Positions 1 through 7,278 of a stretch of 64,000 nt of DNA are shown here, piece after piece. Numbering within the stretch: position 1 is the first letter of the stretch; each line of letters starts with the position of its first letter. The stretch lies in assembly GCF_035917975.1 (NCBI RefSeq), contig NZ_CP109130.1, positions 8,184,001-8,248,000 of the forward strand, written 5' to 3'. Both the position numbers and the translations under genes were made by a program. The notes under the pieces are model-generated. The model searched no databases and had not been told where the DNA came from. It worked only from the letters and a program-made list of their open reading frames with translations. The stretch comes from Streptosporangium sp. NBC_01756 (GTDB taxonomy: Bacteria; Actinomycetota; Actinomycetes; Streptosporangiales; Streptosporangiaceae).

Positions 1-589
1 CCAGCCGTAGCGTCGGACCGCAGGCCGGGCAGCAGGTCGGCTGGGCGTGGAACCTGCGGTCGCGGGGGTCGAGGTACTCGCGCGTGCACTCCTCGCACAT
101 GGCGAACCCGGCCATCGTCGTGGCCGGCCGGTCGTAGGGGACATCCCGGAGGATGGTGAACCTCGGCCCGCAGTTGGTGCAGTTGACGAAGGCGTGACGG
201 TAGCGGCGGCCGGCCGGATCGAACAGCTCGGCCAGGCAGTCGGCGCAGGTCGCGACATCGGGGGAGACCAGTGCCGCCCGCTCGCCCCCTTCCTCGCTGC
301 CGGCGATGTGGAAACCGCGGTCCCCGCGCGCGGGCAGCGCGGTGACGGTGACACGGTGGATCACCGCCAGCGGCGGCGCCTGTCCCCGCAGCTCCTCCTG
401 GAAGCGCGCGATGTTCTCCCCCGGACCCTCGGCCTCGATGAACACGCCCGCGCCGTCGTTGCCCACCCGGCCCGACAGCGCCAGCCGCCGGGCCAGGGAA
501 TGGATGTAGGGGCGGAAGCCCACTCCCTGCACGATCCCCTCGACCCGGATCTCGATCCGGGTCGAGGGTTCGGCCGGTCCACTGCTCAT
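1..589 (-). CDS. hypF: Carbamoyltransferase HypF, N-terminal part (cut by window edge)
   Basis: The first 196 codons of HypF, which makes the carbamoyl-derived cyanide ligand precursor for the [NiFe] active site and passes it to HypE. The visible part holds an acylphosphatase domain with VQGVGFRP at about residues 20-27, then zinc-finger cysteine pairs: CADC (115-118), CTNCGPRFT (from 137), CEEC (165-168) and CPACGP (from 187). The nucleotide-binding and carbamoyl-transfer domains lie beyond the left edge. The ATG at 589 is chosen because the acylphosphatase fold begins a few residues later. It is transcribed away from the hydrogenase operon, across a gap of about 170 bp that probably holds both promoters. 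Confidence 0.93.
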   Translation of the reverse strand, partial: MSSGPAEPSTRIEIRVEGIVQGVGFRPYIHSLARRLALSGRVGNDGAGVFIEAEGPGENIARFQEELRGQAPPLAVIHRVTVTALPARGDRGFHIAGSEEGGERAALVSPDVATCADCLAELFDPAGRRYRHAFVNCTNCGPRFTILRDVPYDRPATTMAGFAMCEECTREYLDPRDRRFHAQPTCCPACGPTLRL

Positions 590-757
590 GCGCCCATGCT
601 TCCCGTGATCACCGGGGAGGGGGCGGCCGGGCGCGCGGCCCCGGCAAGAAGGTTACGTCCATGATCAGACCTTTACTCCGGCCAGCGGTCCGTAAGGTGT
701 CGGCTTTGTCGTTACTCATCGTAATCTGACAACTACCGTAAATAACGGAGTGTCAAT
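590..757. promoter_or_regulatory. Divergent promoter region between hypF and the hydrogenase operon
   Basis: This 168-bp gap separates two outward-facing transcription units, so it should carry promoters for both. On the plus strand TTGTCG (706-711) is followed 17 bp later by ACAACT (729-734), a weak sigma70-like pair. The stretch 711-745 is AT-richer than its surroundings and holds GTTACT and GTAAAT elements that could be a regulator site. A ribosome binding site GGAG lies just before the ATG at 758. The promoter boxes are by eye and not strong. Confidence 0.4.
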
Positions 758-1390
758 ATGTCAGTGACATCGATCATGCAACTAGCCGTCGGTGAGGCCT
801 TCGACCGGCGTGATCGCGCCGGCCGCGCCCTCGCGGACGACTCCGAGCGCATCGCGCGGGCATGCCACGCCATGGCGGCCCGATTTCGTCTCGGCGGAAA
901 GCTGATCGTCTTCGGCAACGGCGGCGGCGGTGCGGACGCGGCCCACATCGCGGTGGAATTCATGCATCCGGTCATCATGGGCAAGAGGGCCCTGCCCGCA
1001 CTCGCGCTGAGCAACGACTCCGCCACGGTCACCGGGGTGAGCAACCGCGAAGGACTCACCGAGACCTTCGCCCACCAGCTGCACCGCTGGGCGGACCCGG
1101 CGGACATGGCGCTGGGCGTCTCCCGGGACGGCCGCTGCGCGAACGTCCTGCGGGGTCTGGAGATGGCCAAGACACTGGGCCTGTTCACCCTCGCCCTCAC
1201 CGGCGGCGACGGAGGCCCCATCGCGCTGAGCCCGGCGGCCGACCACGTCCTGATCGCCGCCTCCGACGATCCCGCCGTGGTCAAGGAGATCCACGTGACC
1301 ACCTACCACGTGCTGTGGGAACTGGTGCACGTGTTCTTCGAGCTGCCCGGCCCGCTCGGCGGCGAGCCCGCGGCGGGGGTGACCGGATGA
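758..1390 (+). CDS. SIS-domain protein, phosphoheptose isomerase-like, hydrogenase-associated (copy 1)
   Basis: A 210-aa protein of the sugar isomerase (SIS) family, nearest in style to GmhA. The glycine-rich sugar-phosphate loop reads GNGGGGAD (residues 53-60). The second phosphate-binding stretch, normally of the form STSGxSxNV, here reads SRDGRCANV (122-130), so the Ser/Thr residues that hold the phosphate are largely gone. It starts an operon with a HypC-like gene (ATGA overlap) and a second SIS gene that keeps the motif. Such SIS genes travel with group 1h hydrogenases in actinobacteria; their role there is unknown. The altered motif suggests a binding or partner role rather than catalysis, which is inference. 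Confidence 0.85.
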   Translation: MSVTSIMQLAVGEAFDRRDRAGRALADDSERIARACHAMAARFRLGGKLIVFGNGGGGADAAHIAVEFMHPVIMGKRALPALALSNDSATVTGVSNREGLTETFAHQLHRWADPADMALGVSRDGRCANVLRGLEMAKTLGLFTLALTGGDGGPIALSPAADHVLIAASDDPAVVKEIHVTTYHVLWELVHVFFELPGPLGGEPAAGVTG

Positions 1391-1620
1391 ACGGGCCCGC
1401 GGACTGTTCCACGGACGGCTGCGTCACCTGCTCCGACGAGGCCGTACCGATGACGGTGATCCGGCTGGTCGATCCGGGGCTGGCGGTCGTCGGCACCGGT
1501 GGCGCCGACGAGGAGGTGAGCGTGGCGCTGGTCGACGCGGCCGTGGGCGACACCGTCCTCGTGCACGCCAAGGAGGCCATCGCCGTGATCGGGAGAGGAG
1601 ACGGTGATGAGCACGCTTGA
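1387..1620 (+). CDS. Atypical HypC/HupF-family hydrogenase chaperone
   Basis: A 77-aa protein whose second half has the beta-rich HypC pattern (AVVGTGG, then VSVALVDAAVGDTVLVHAKEA). Unlike canonical HypC, which begins Met-Cys, it has a 15-residue N-terminal lead with three cysteines (CSTDGCVTC), and the functional cysteine is probably the one in TCSDEAVPM. A second, canonical HypC is encoded at 9831. The ATG overlaps the stop of the upstream SIS gene, and the next SIS gene starts before this one ends, so all three are translationally coupled. Likely role: a dedicated chaperone for the large subunit or for Fe(CN)2CO delivery. The family call is good; the specific partner is inferred. Confidence 0.75.
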   Translation: MNGPADCSTDGCVTCSDEAVPMTVIRLVDPGLAVVGTGGADEEVSVALVDAAVGDTVLVHAKEAIAVIGRGDGDEHA

Positions 1621-2293
1621 CGAACCACCCGCCGAGGGTGTGCGGGAGCTGTACCCCTTCCTGTACGAGGGCCGTAACGACATCCAGTCGGTGCTGGCCG
1701 ATGCCCGCCGGTCCACCGAGGACAAGGCGGCCGAGATCGTACGGCTGCGCTGGCAGGTGGCCGAGGCGTCGGCGGACGCGCTCATGGAGTGCGCCGGGGA
1801 GATGGCGCTGCGGTTCGCCTCGGGCGGGCGGCTGTTCGCCTTCGGCAACGGCGGGAGCAGCACCGACGCACAGGAGGTGGCGACCGCCTTCCTCCATCCG
1901 CCCTACGGCCTCTCCCTGCCCGCTCTCTCCCTGACCAGCGACGTCGCCGTGGTCACCGCCCTCTCCAACGACGTGGGATTCGAGGTCGTCTTCGCGCGTC
2001 AGCTCGCCGCGCTGGGACGGCACGGTGACATCGCCGTCGGCCTGTCGACGAGCGGTGACTCGCCCAACGTCGTCCAGGCCTTCGAGGAGGCGACGCGCCG
2101 GGGCATGCTCACCATCGGCCTGGCGGGGGACAAGGGAGGCCGGCTGGCCGAACTCGACCTGATCGACTACCTCTTCGTCGTCCCGTCGTCGTCCGTGCAC
2201 CGGATCCAGGAGGCCCAGACGACGGTCTACCACGTGCTGTGGGAGCTCACGCAGCACGCCCTCGGCGCGGCACAGGTCCACGACCCCGGGTGA
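1607..2293 (+). CDS. SIS-domain protein, phosphoheptose isomerase-like, hydrogenase-associated (copy 2)
   Basis: A 228-aa paralogue of the protein at 758, with an extra N-terminal helix region of about 35 residues. The SIS motifs are intact: GNGGSSTDAQ (80-89) and STSGDSPNV (147-155), so it can probably bind a phosphosugar. Both copies share the C-terminal TTYHVLWEL signature. The ATG at 1607 is preferred over a GTG one codon earlier because GGAGAGGAG sits 6 bp upstream. It overlaps the HypC-like gene by 14 bp. One intact and one degenerate SIS copy around a HypC-like protein suggests a heteromeric complex; this is inference. Confidence 0.85.
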   Translation: MSTLDEPPAEGVRELYPFLYEGRNDIQSVLADARRSTEDKAAEIVRLRWQVAEASADALMECAGEMALRFASGGRLFAFGNGGSSTDAQEVATAFLHPPYGLSLPALSLTSDVAVVTALSNDVGFEVVFARQLAALGRHGDIAVGLSTSGDSPNVVQAFEEATRRGMLTIGLAGDKGGRLAELDLIDYLFVVPSSSVHRIQEAQTTVYHVLWELTQHALGAAQVHDPG

Positions 2294-2367
2294 CCCGTCA
2301 CTCCCTGAGCGCAGATCCCCCGCACCGACAACGATCCATCGCCATCGACGAGGAGTGGGGAGGCGGC

Positions 2368-3444
2368 ATGACAGCGCCGACGGAGACAGCGGGCGGTACC
2401 CCGCAGGAACAGGAAGAGCCGGTCGTCCACATTCTCTGGATCAACGCGGGGCTGAGCTGTGACGGCGATTCCGTCGCGCTGACCGCGGCCACCCAGCCGA
2501 GCATCGAGGAGATCGTGATGGGCGGCCTTCCGGGGCTGCCCAAGGTCGCGGTGCACTGGCCGCTGATCGACTTCGAGTCTGGGCCGACGCAGGGCGCGGA
2601 TGTGTTCATCGAGTGGTTCTTCAAGGCCGACCGCGGGGAGCTGGACCCCTTCGTGCTGGTGGTGGAGGGCTCGATCCCGAACGAGGCGATCAAGCAGGAG
2701 GGCTACTGGTGCGGGTTCGGCAACAATCCGGCCACCGGCCAGCCGATGACCACAAGCGAGTGGCTGGACCGGCTGGCGCCCAAGGCGACGGCCGTGCTGG
2801 CAGCCGGCACGTGCGCGACCTACGGCGGGATCCACGCGATGGCGGGCAACCCGACCGGTGCCATGGGGGTGGCCGACTACCTGGGCTGGGACTGGCGGTC
2901 GAAGGCCGGGCTGCCGATCGTCAACGTGCCGGGATGCCCGGTCCAGCCGGACAACCTGTCGGAGACGATCCTGTACCTGTTGTACCAGGTGGCCGGGCAG
3001 GCACCGATGATCCCGCTGGACGAGGCGCTGCGCCCGACATGGCTGTTCGGCCAGACGGTGCACGAGGGCTGCGACCGGGCCGGCTACTACGAGCAGGGGC
3101 AGTTCGCCACCGAGTACGGCTCGCCGCAGTGCCTGGTGAAGATCGGCTGCTGGGGGCCGGTGGTGAAGTGCAACGTGCCCAAGCGCGGCTGGATGAACGG
3201 CATCGGCGGCTGCCCGAACGTGGGCGGCATCTGCATCGCGTGCACGATGCCCGGTTTCCCGGACAAGTTCATGCCGTTCATGGACGAGCCGCCGGGGGCC
3301 CGGGTGTCCTCCACGGTCAGCGGGGCCTACGGCAGCGTGGTCCGCACCCTGCGCAGCATCACCCTCAAAACGGTCGACAAGGAGCCGAAGTGGCGCAAGA
3401 AGGGCCGCGAGCTGCTCACCGGTTACAAGGCCTCCTGGAGCTGA
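2368..3444 (+). CDS. hhyS: [NiFe] hydrogenase small subunit, group 1h
   Basis: A 358-aa iron-sulfur subunit that carries electrons from the active site of the partner large subunit. Near the N-terminus it has LSCDGDS, giving Cys31 and Asp34 where most hydrogenases have CxxC. This one-Asp, three-Cys proximal cluster is known from oxygen-insensitive group 1h (formerly group 5) enzymes. Further cluster ligands are visible in GTCATYGG, VPGCPVQPDN, HEGCDRAGYY, SPQCLVKIGC, IGGCPN and CIACTMPGFPD. No Tat signal is present, as expected for this group. The ATG at 2368 follows GGGGAGG at good spacing; the longer upstream reading frame has no family similarity. hhyL starts one base after the stop. Confidence 0.95.
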   Translation: MTAPTETAGGTPQEQEEPVVHILWINAGLSCDGDSVALTAATQPSIEEIVMGGLPGLPKVAVHWPLIDFESGPTQGADVFIEWFFKADRGELDPFVLVVEGSIPNEAIKQEGYWCGFGNNPATGQPMTTSEWLDRLAPKATAVLAAGTCATYGGIHAMAGNPTGAMGVADYLGWDWRSKAGLPIVNVPGCPVQPDNLSETILYLLYQVAGQAPMIPLDEALRPTWLFGQTVHEGCDRAGYYEQGQFATEYGSPQCLVKIGCWGPVVKCNVPKRGWMNGIGGCPNVGGICIACTMPGFPDKFMPFMDEPPGARVSSTVSGAYGSVVRTLRSITLKTVDKEPKWRKKGRELLTGYKASWS

Positions 3445-3445
3445 C

Positions 3446-5254
3446 ATGAAGACCCCGTCGAAATCGAAGCGGGCCGCCCGGGAGGGGCAGCCGCGCGAGC
3501 TGGTCGAGATGTCGTGGGATCCCATCACGCGGATCGTCGGCAGCCTGGGCATCTACTGCAAGATCGACTTCAAGAACCGGGAGGTGGCCGAGTGCTACAG
3601 CACCTCGTCGATCTTCCGCGGCTACAGCATCTTCATGAAGGGCAAGGACCCGCGCGACGCGCACTTCATCACCAGCCGGATCTGCGGGATCTGCGGCGAC
3701 AACCACGCCACCTGCTCGGTCTACGCGCAGAACATGGCCTACGGCGCCCGCCCGCCGGCCCTGGGGGAGTGGATCCTCAACTGCGGCGAAGCCGCCGAGT
3801 ACATGTTCGACCACAACATCTACCAGGAGAACCTGGTGGGGGTCGACTACTGCGAGAAGATGGTCCGCGAGACCAATCCCGGCGTGCTGGCCAAGGCCGA
3901 GCGCACCGAGGCCCCGCACGCGGCCGACCACGGCTACAAGACGATCGCCGACATCATGCGCTCGCTGAACCCGCTTGAGGGCGAGTTCTACCGCGAGGCG
4001 CTGGCGGTGAGCCGTACCACCAGGGAGATGTTCTGCCTGATGGAGGGGCGGCACGTGCACCCCTCCACGCTGTATCCCGGCGGGGTGGGCACGGTCGCGA
4101 CGGTGCAGCTGTTCACCGACTACATGGTCCGGCTGATGCGCTACATCGAGTTCATGAAGCGCGTCGTGCCGATGCACGACGACCTGTTCGACTTCTTCTA
4201 CGACGCGCTGCCCGGCTACGAGGAGGTCGGCCGGCGGCGCGTGCTGCTCGGCTGCTGGGGCAGCTTCCAGAACCCGGAGCACTGCGACTTCACCTACCAG
4301 AACATGAGCGCCTGGGGGCGCGAGATGTACGTCACCCCCGGCGTGATCGTCGACGGCAGGCTCGTCACCAGCGACCTGGTCGACATCAACCTCGGCATCC
4401 GGATCCTGCTGGGCAGCTCCTACTACGACGACTGGCAGGGCCAGGAGCCGTTCGTCACCCACGACCCGCTGGGCAACCCGGTGGACATGCGCCACCCGTG
4501 GAACCAGCACACCATCCCGCACCCGCAGAAGCGCGACTTCGACGACAAGTACAGCTGGGTGATGTCGCCGCGCTGGTTCGACGGCAAGGACATGCTCGCG
4601 CTGGACACCGGCGGCGGGCCGATCGCCCGGCTGTGGTCGACCGCGCTGTCGGGGAAGGTGGACATCGGCTACGTCAGGGCGACCGGGCACAGCGTGCAGA
4701 TCAACCTGCCGAAGACGGCCACCCAACCGGAGAAGACGTTCGAGTGGAAGATCCCCGAGCGCAACGGCGAGCTGATGTCCAACGCGCTGGAGCGCAACCG
4801 GGCCCGCACCTACTTCCAGGCCTACGCGGCGGCGTGCGCGCTGTACTTCGCCGAGCAGGGACTGGCCGAGGTGCGCGCGGGCCGCACCCAGACCTGGACG
4901 CCCTTCACGGTCCCCGAGGAGGCGATCAGCTGCGGGTTCACCGAGGCGGTGCGGGGCGTGCTGTCGCACCACATGGTGATCAGGAACGGAAAGATCGCCA
5001 ACTACCATCCGTACCCGCCGACGCCGTGGAACGCCAGCGTCCGCGACGTCAACGGTGTGCCGGGACCGTACGAGGACGCGGTGCAGAACACCCCGATCTT
5101 CGAGGAGAACCCACCGGGGAAGTTCAAGGGCATCGACATCATGCGCGCCGTGCGCAGCTTCGACCCCTGCCTGCCGTGCGGGGTCCACATGTACCTCGGC
5201 GACGGCAAGGAACTACGCAGGCTGCACACCCCCCATGCCGCCGGCACCCTGTGA
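3446..5254 (+). CDS. hhyL: [NiFe] hydrogenase large subunit, group 1h
   Basis: A 602-aa catalytic subunit carrying the Ni-Fe(CN)2CO centre that oxidises H2. The N-terminal ligand motif is RICGICGDNHAT (Cys80, Cys83) and the C-terminal one is DPCLPCGVH (Cys575, Cys578). A 21-residue extension follows His581, the expected cleavage site for the maturation protease encoded at 8810. Together with the Asp-ligated small subunit this is the high-affinity, oxygen-tolerant type that lets aerobic soil actinobacteria live on atmospheric H2 during starvation or sporulation. That physiology is family knowledge, not shown here. The gene sits directly behind hhyS in one operon. Confidence 0.96.
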   Translation: MKTPSKSKRAAREGQPRELVEMSWDPITRIVGSLGIYCKIDFKNREVAECYSTSSIFRGYSIFMKGKDPRDAHFITSRICGICGDNHATCSVYAQNMAYGARPPALGEWILNCGEAAEYMFDHNIYQENLVGVDYCEKMVRETNPGVLAKAERTEAPHAADHGYKTIADIMRSLNPLEGEFYREALAVSRTTREMFCLMEGRHVHPSTLYPGGVGTVATVQLFTDYMVRLMRYIEFMKRVVPMHDDLFDFFYDALPGYEEVGRRRVLLGCWGSFQNPEHCDFTYQNMSAWGREMYVTPGVIVDGRLVTSDLVDINLGIRILLGSSYYDDWQGQEPFVTHDPLGNPVDMRHPWNQHTIPHPQKRDFDDKYSWVMSPRWFDGKDMLALDTGGGPIARLWSTALSGKVDIGYVRATGHSVQINLPKTATQPEKTFEWKIPERNGELMSNALERNRARTYFQAYAAACALYFAEQGLAEVRAGRTQTWTPFTVPEEAISCGFTEAVRGVLSHHMVIRNGKIANYHPYPPTPWNASVRDVNGVPGPYEDAVQNTPIFEENPPGKFKGIDIMRAVRSFDPCLPCGVHMYLGDGKELRRLHTPHAAGTL

Positions 5255-5319
5255 CCACCGGGGAGCCGACCGCTCCCCGGCCGCCGAGGACGTGAGGAAA
5301 GAAAGGCAGGTCGGGCACG

Positions 5320-5895
5320 ATGCCGCACGCCCATGACGTTCAGGCGGCCGGGAACCGGGTCGAGGCGCTGCTCGCCGAGCTCGCCGCACACGGCGACCCG
5401 GTGGCGCGGGCCAGGACCGAGGAGCTCGTCCGCGTGCTGGTCGAGCTCTACGGAGCGGGCCTGGAGCGCGTCGTCGAGATCGTCACCGAGGCCGAGGCGG
5501 CGCAGGTGCTCCACCGCCTCTCCGCCGACGACCTGGTCTCGAGCCTGCTCGTGCTGCACGACCTGCACCCGCTGACCACGGCGGAGCGGGTCAGCGGGGC
5601 ACTCGACACCGTGCGGCCCTACCTCGGCCTGCACGAGGGCGGGGTCGAGCTGCTCGGCGTGGAGGCGGACGGGGTCGTACGGCTGCGCCTCGCGGGCACC
5701 TGCCACGGCTGCCCCTCCTCGCAGCGCACCGCCACCGACGCCATCGAAGGCGCCGTCCTGCGGGCCGCGCCGGAGGTGTCGCGGGTGGTCATCGAAGGGG
5801 TGGCCGACGACCGGGGGCCGCTGCTGCAGATCCGGCACAGCCCGCCGCCCGGACCGTGCACCCTGCCGGAGACGCTGCCGGAGAAGGTCTCGTGA
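5320..5895 (+). CDS. NifU C-terminal (NfuA-like) iron-sulfur scaffold protein
   Basis: A 191-aa protein. The C-terminal half is a NifU-type domain with the cluster-binding CHGC motif (Cys128, Cys131) in GTCHGCPSS; the N-terminal half (1-90) is helical and of unknown function. NifU/Nfu domains assemble or carry 4Fe-4S clusters, so this protein probably supplies the small subunit or HypD within this operon. The start follows a loose purine-rich site (GGAAAGAAAGGCAGG). The stop overlaps the GTG start of the next gene. Confidence 0.85.
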   Translation: MPHAHDVQAAGNRVEALLAELAAHGDPVARARTEELVRVLVELYGAGLERVVEIVTEAEAAQVLHRLSADDLVSSLLVLHDLHPLTTAERVSGALDTVRPYLGLHEGGVELLGVEADGVVRLRLAGTCHGCPSSQRTATDAIEGAVLRAAPEVSRVVIEGVADDRGPLLQIRHSPPPGPCTLPETLPEKVS

Positions 5896-6653
5896 CGGCC
5901 ACCGGGCTGCGCCGCTTCCGTGAGCCCCGGCAACCGGACGTGACGCGGTGTGAGATGTGCGGCGAACCGCTGGGCGAGGAGCACGGCCACGTGGTGGACG
6001 TCGAGAGCCGGGCGCTGCTGTGCACCTGCCGGGCCTGCCGCCTGCTGTTCACCCACGACGTCGGCGCCCGCCACCGCGCGATGCCGGACCGCTACCTGCA
6101 CGCCCCGTCGTTCCGGCTGACCGAGGCCGACTGGGAGGAGTTGCAGATCCCGGTCCGGATGGCCTTCTTCTTCCACAACTCCACGCTCGGCCGGACCGTC
6201 GCCCTCTACCCGAGTCCCGCGGGGGCGACCGAGTCCCTGCTCCCGACGGAGACCTGGGAACGCGTCCTGGCGGCCAACCCGGCGCTGGCCGTCGTCCAGC
6301 CGGACGTCGAGGCGCTCCTGGTGGACCGCCGCCCCGGAGGCGGCTCCGCGTGCCACCTGGTGCCGATCTCCGCCTGCTACGAGCTCGTCGGCCTGGTACG
6401 GCTGCACTGGAAGGGCTTCGACGGCGGCCGGGAGGCATGGGAGGCCATCGATGGCTTCTTCGCGGAGCTGCGCCGGCGCAGCCGCGTCGTCCCGGACCCG
6501 GACCCCGGCGGAAAGACTCCGGACCCCGGGGGAGAGGGCGGTGCCACCGGCCCCAGGGGAGAGCCCCCGGACCTCGGTGCAGAGGCCCCGGCCACCGGCG
6601 CCGACGGCGAGACCCCGGCTGCGGACTCCGAGGGGGAAGACGATGGCCGATGA
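5892..6653 (+). CDS. Hydrogenase-operon protein with zinc-ribbon-like N-terminus (DUF5947-like)
   Basis: A 253-aa protein whose residues 15-50 have paired cysteines (CEMCG, then CTCRAC) like a zinc ribbon, and a body with conserved patterns such as FFFHNSTLGRTVALYPSPAG. Proteins of this type recur next to actinobacterial group 1h hydrogenases; I recall the family as DUF5947 but could not check. The last 55 residues or so are low-complexity Gly/Pro/Asp/Glu repeats and look disordered. The GTG start at 5892 overlaps the nfuA-like stop. A role in electron transfer or assembly is plausible but unproven. Confidence 0.75.
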   Translation: MTATGLRRFREPRQPDVTRCEMCGEPLGEEHGHVVDVESRALLCTCRACRLLFTHDVGARHRAMPDRYLHAPSFRLTEADWEELQIPVRMAFFFHNSTLGRTVALYPSPAGATESLLPTETWERVLAANPALAVVQPDVEALLVDRRPGGGSACHLVPISACYELVGLVRLHWKGFDGGREAWEAIDGFFAELRRRSRVVPDPDPGGKTPDPGGEGGATGPRGEPPDLGAEAPATGADGETPAADSEGEDDGR

Positions 6654-7278
6654 CCTCACCTTCGCCTGCGTGGGCGCGCGGGCGGAACCGTACGCGGTCT
6701 TCCCGACGCTGGTCTTCCGGCTGCGGATCACCGAGCCGTCCCCCGGCGGGCTGCACGCCATCGCGCTGCGGTGCCAGATCCGGGTGGAACCCCACCTGCG
6801 GCGCTACGTCCCGGCCGAGGCGGAACTGCTCGGCGACCTCTTCGGCGACCCCGCACGCTGGGGCGACACACTCAAGCCCCTGCAGTTCGCCACCGTCTCC
6901 ATCACGGTCCCGGCGTTCCGGGAGAGCACCGAGATCGACCTGCCCGTGCCCTGCAGCTACGACCTGGAGGTGGCCGCGGGCAAATACTTCGCCGCCCTCG
7001 ACGAGGGCGAGGTCCCGCTGCTCATGCTCTTCAGCGGGACGGTGTTCGCCAGGACGCCCGACGGGTTCGCCGTCGGACAGGTGCCCTGGCACTGCGAGGC
7101 CCGCCACGGTCTTCCGGTGGCCGTCTGGCGGGAGCTGATGGACCGCTACTTCCCGGAGAGCGGATGGCTGCGGCTGCGGCGGGACACGCTGCGGACCCTG
7201 CACCGGTTCAAGTCCGAGCGCGCCGCGGCCACCTGGGACGAGGCCGTGGAACTACTCCTTGGAGAGAACCCGCGATGA
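6643..7278 (+). CDS. Conserved hydrogenase-operon protein (DUF6084-like)
   Basis: A 211-aa protein with no recognised catalytic motif. It begins with a beta-rich region (TFACVGARAEPYAVFPTL, then FRLRITEP and ALRCQIRVEP) and contains a conserved-looking PVPCSYDLEVAAGKYF segment and a C-terminal WRELMDRYFPESGWLRL. I recall this as a family specific to group 1h operons (DUF6084), not verified. The ATG at 6643 has AGGGGGAAG just upstream and overlaps the previous gene by 11 bp; the next gene overlaps its stop by ATGA. The tight coupling argues for a stable complex with its neighbours. Confidence 0.75.
   Translation: MADDLTFACVGARAEPYAVFPTLVFRLRITEPSPGGLHAIALRCQIRVEPHLRRYVPAEAELLGDLFGDPARWGDTLKPLQFATVSITVPAFRESTEIDLPVPCSYDLEVAAGKYFAALDEGEVPLLMLFSGTVFARTPDGFAVGQVPWHCEARHGLPVAVWRELMDRYFPESGWLRLRRDTLRTLHRFKSERAAATWDEAVELLLGENPR

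Noticed and set aside
3416-5188. 590-codon open frame opposite hhyL
   Set aside because: Mirror frame of a highly conserved gene; in very GC-rich DNA the antisense frame stays open by codon bias. The translation is an Arg/Val/Asp/His-rich mix with no domain.
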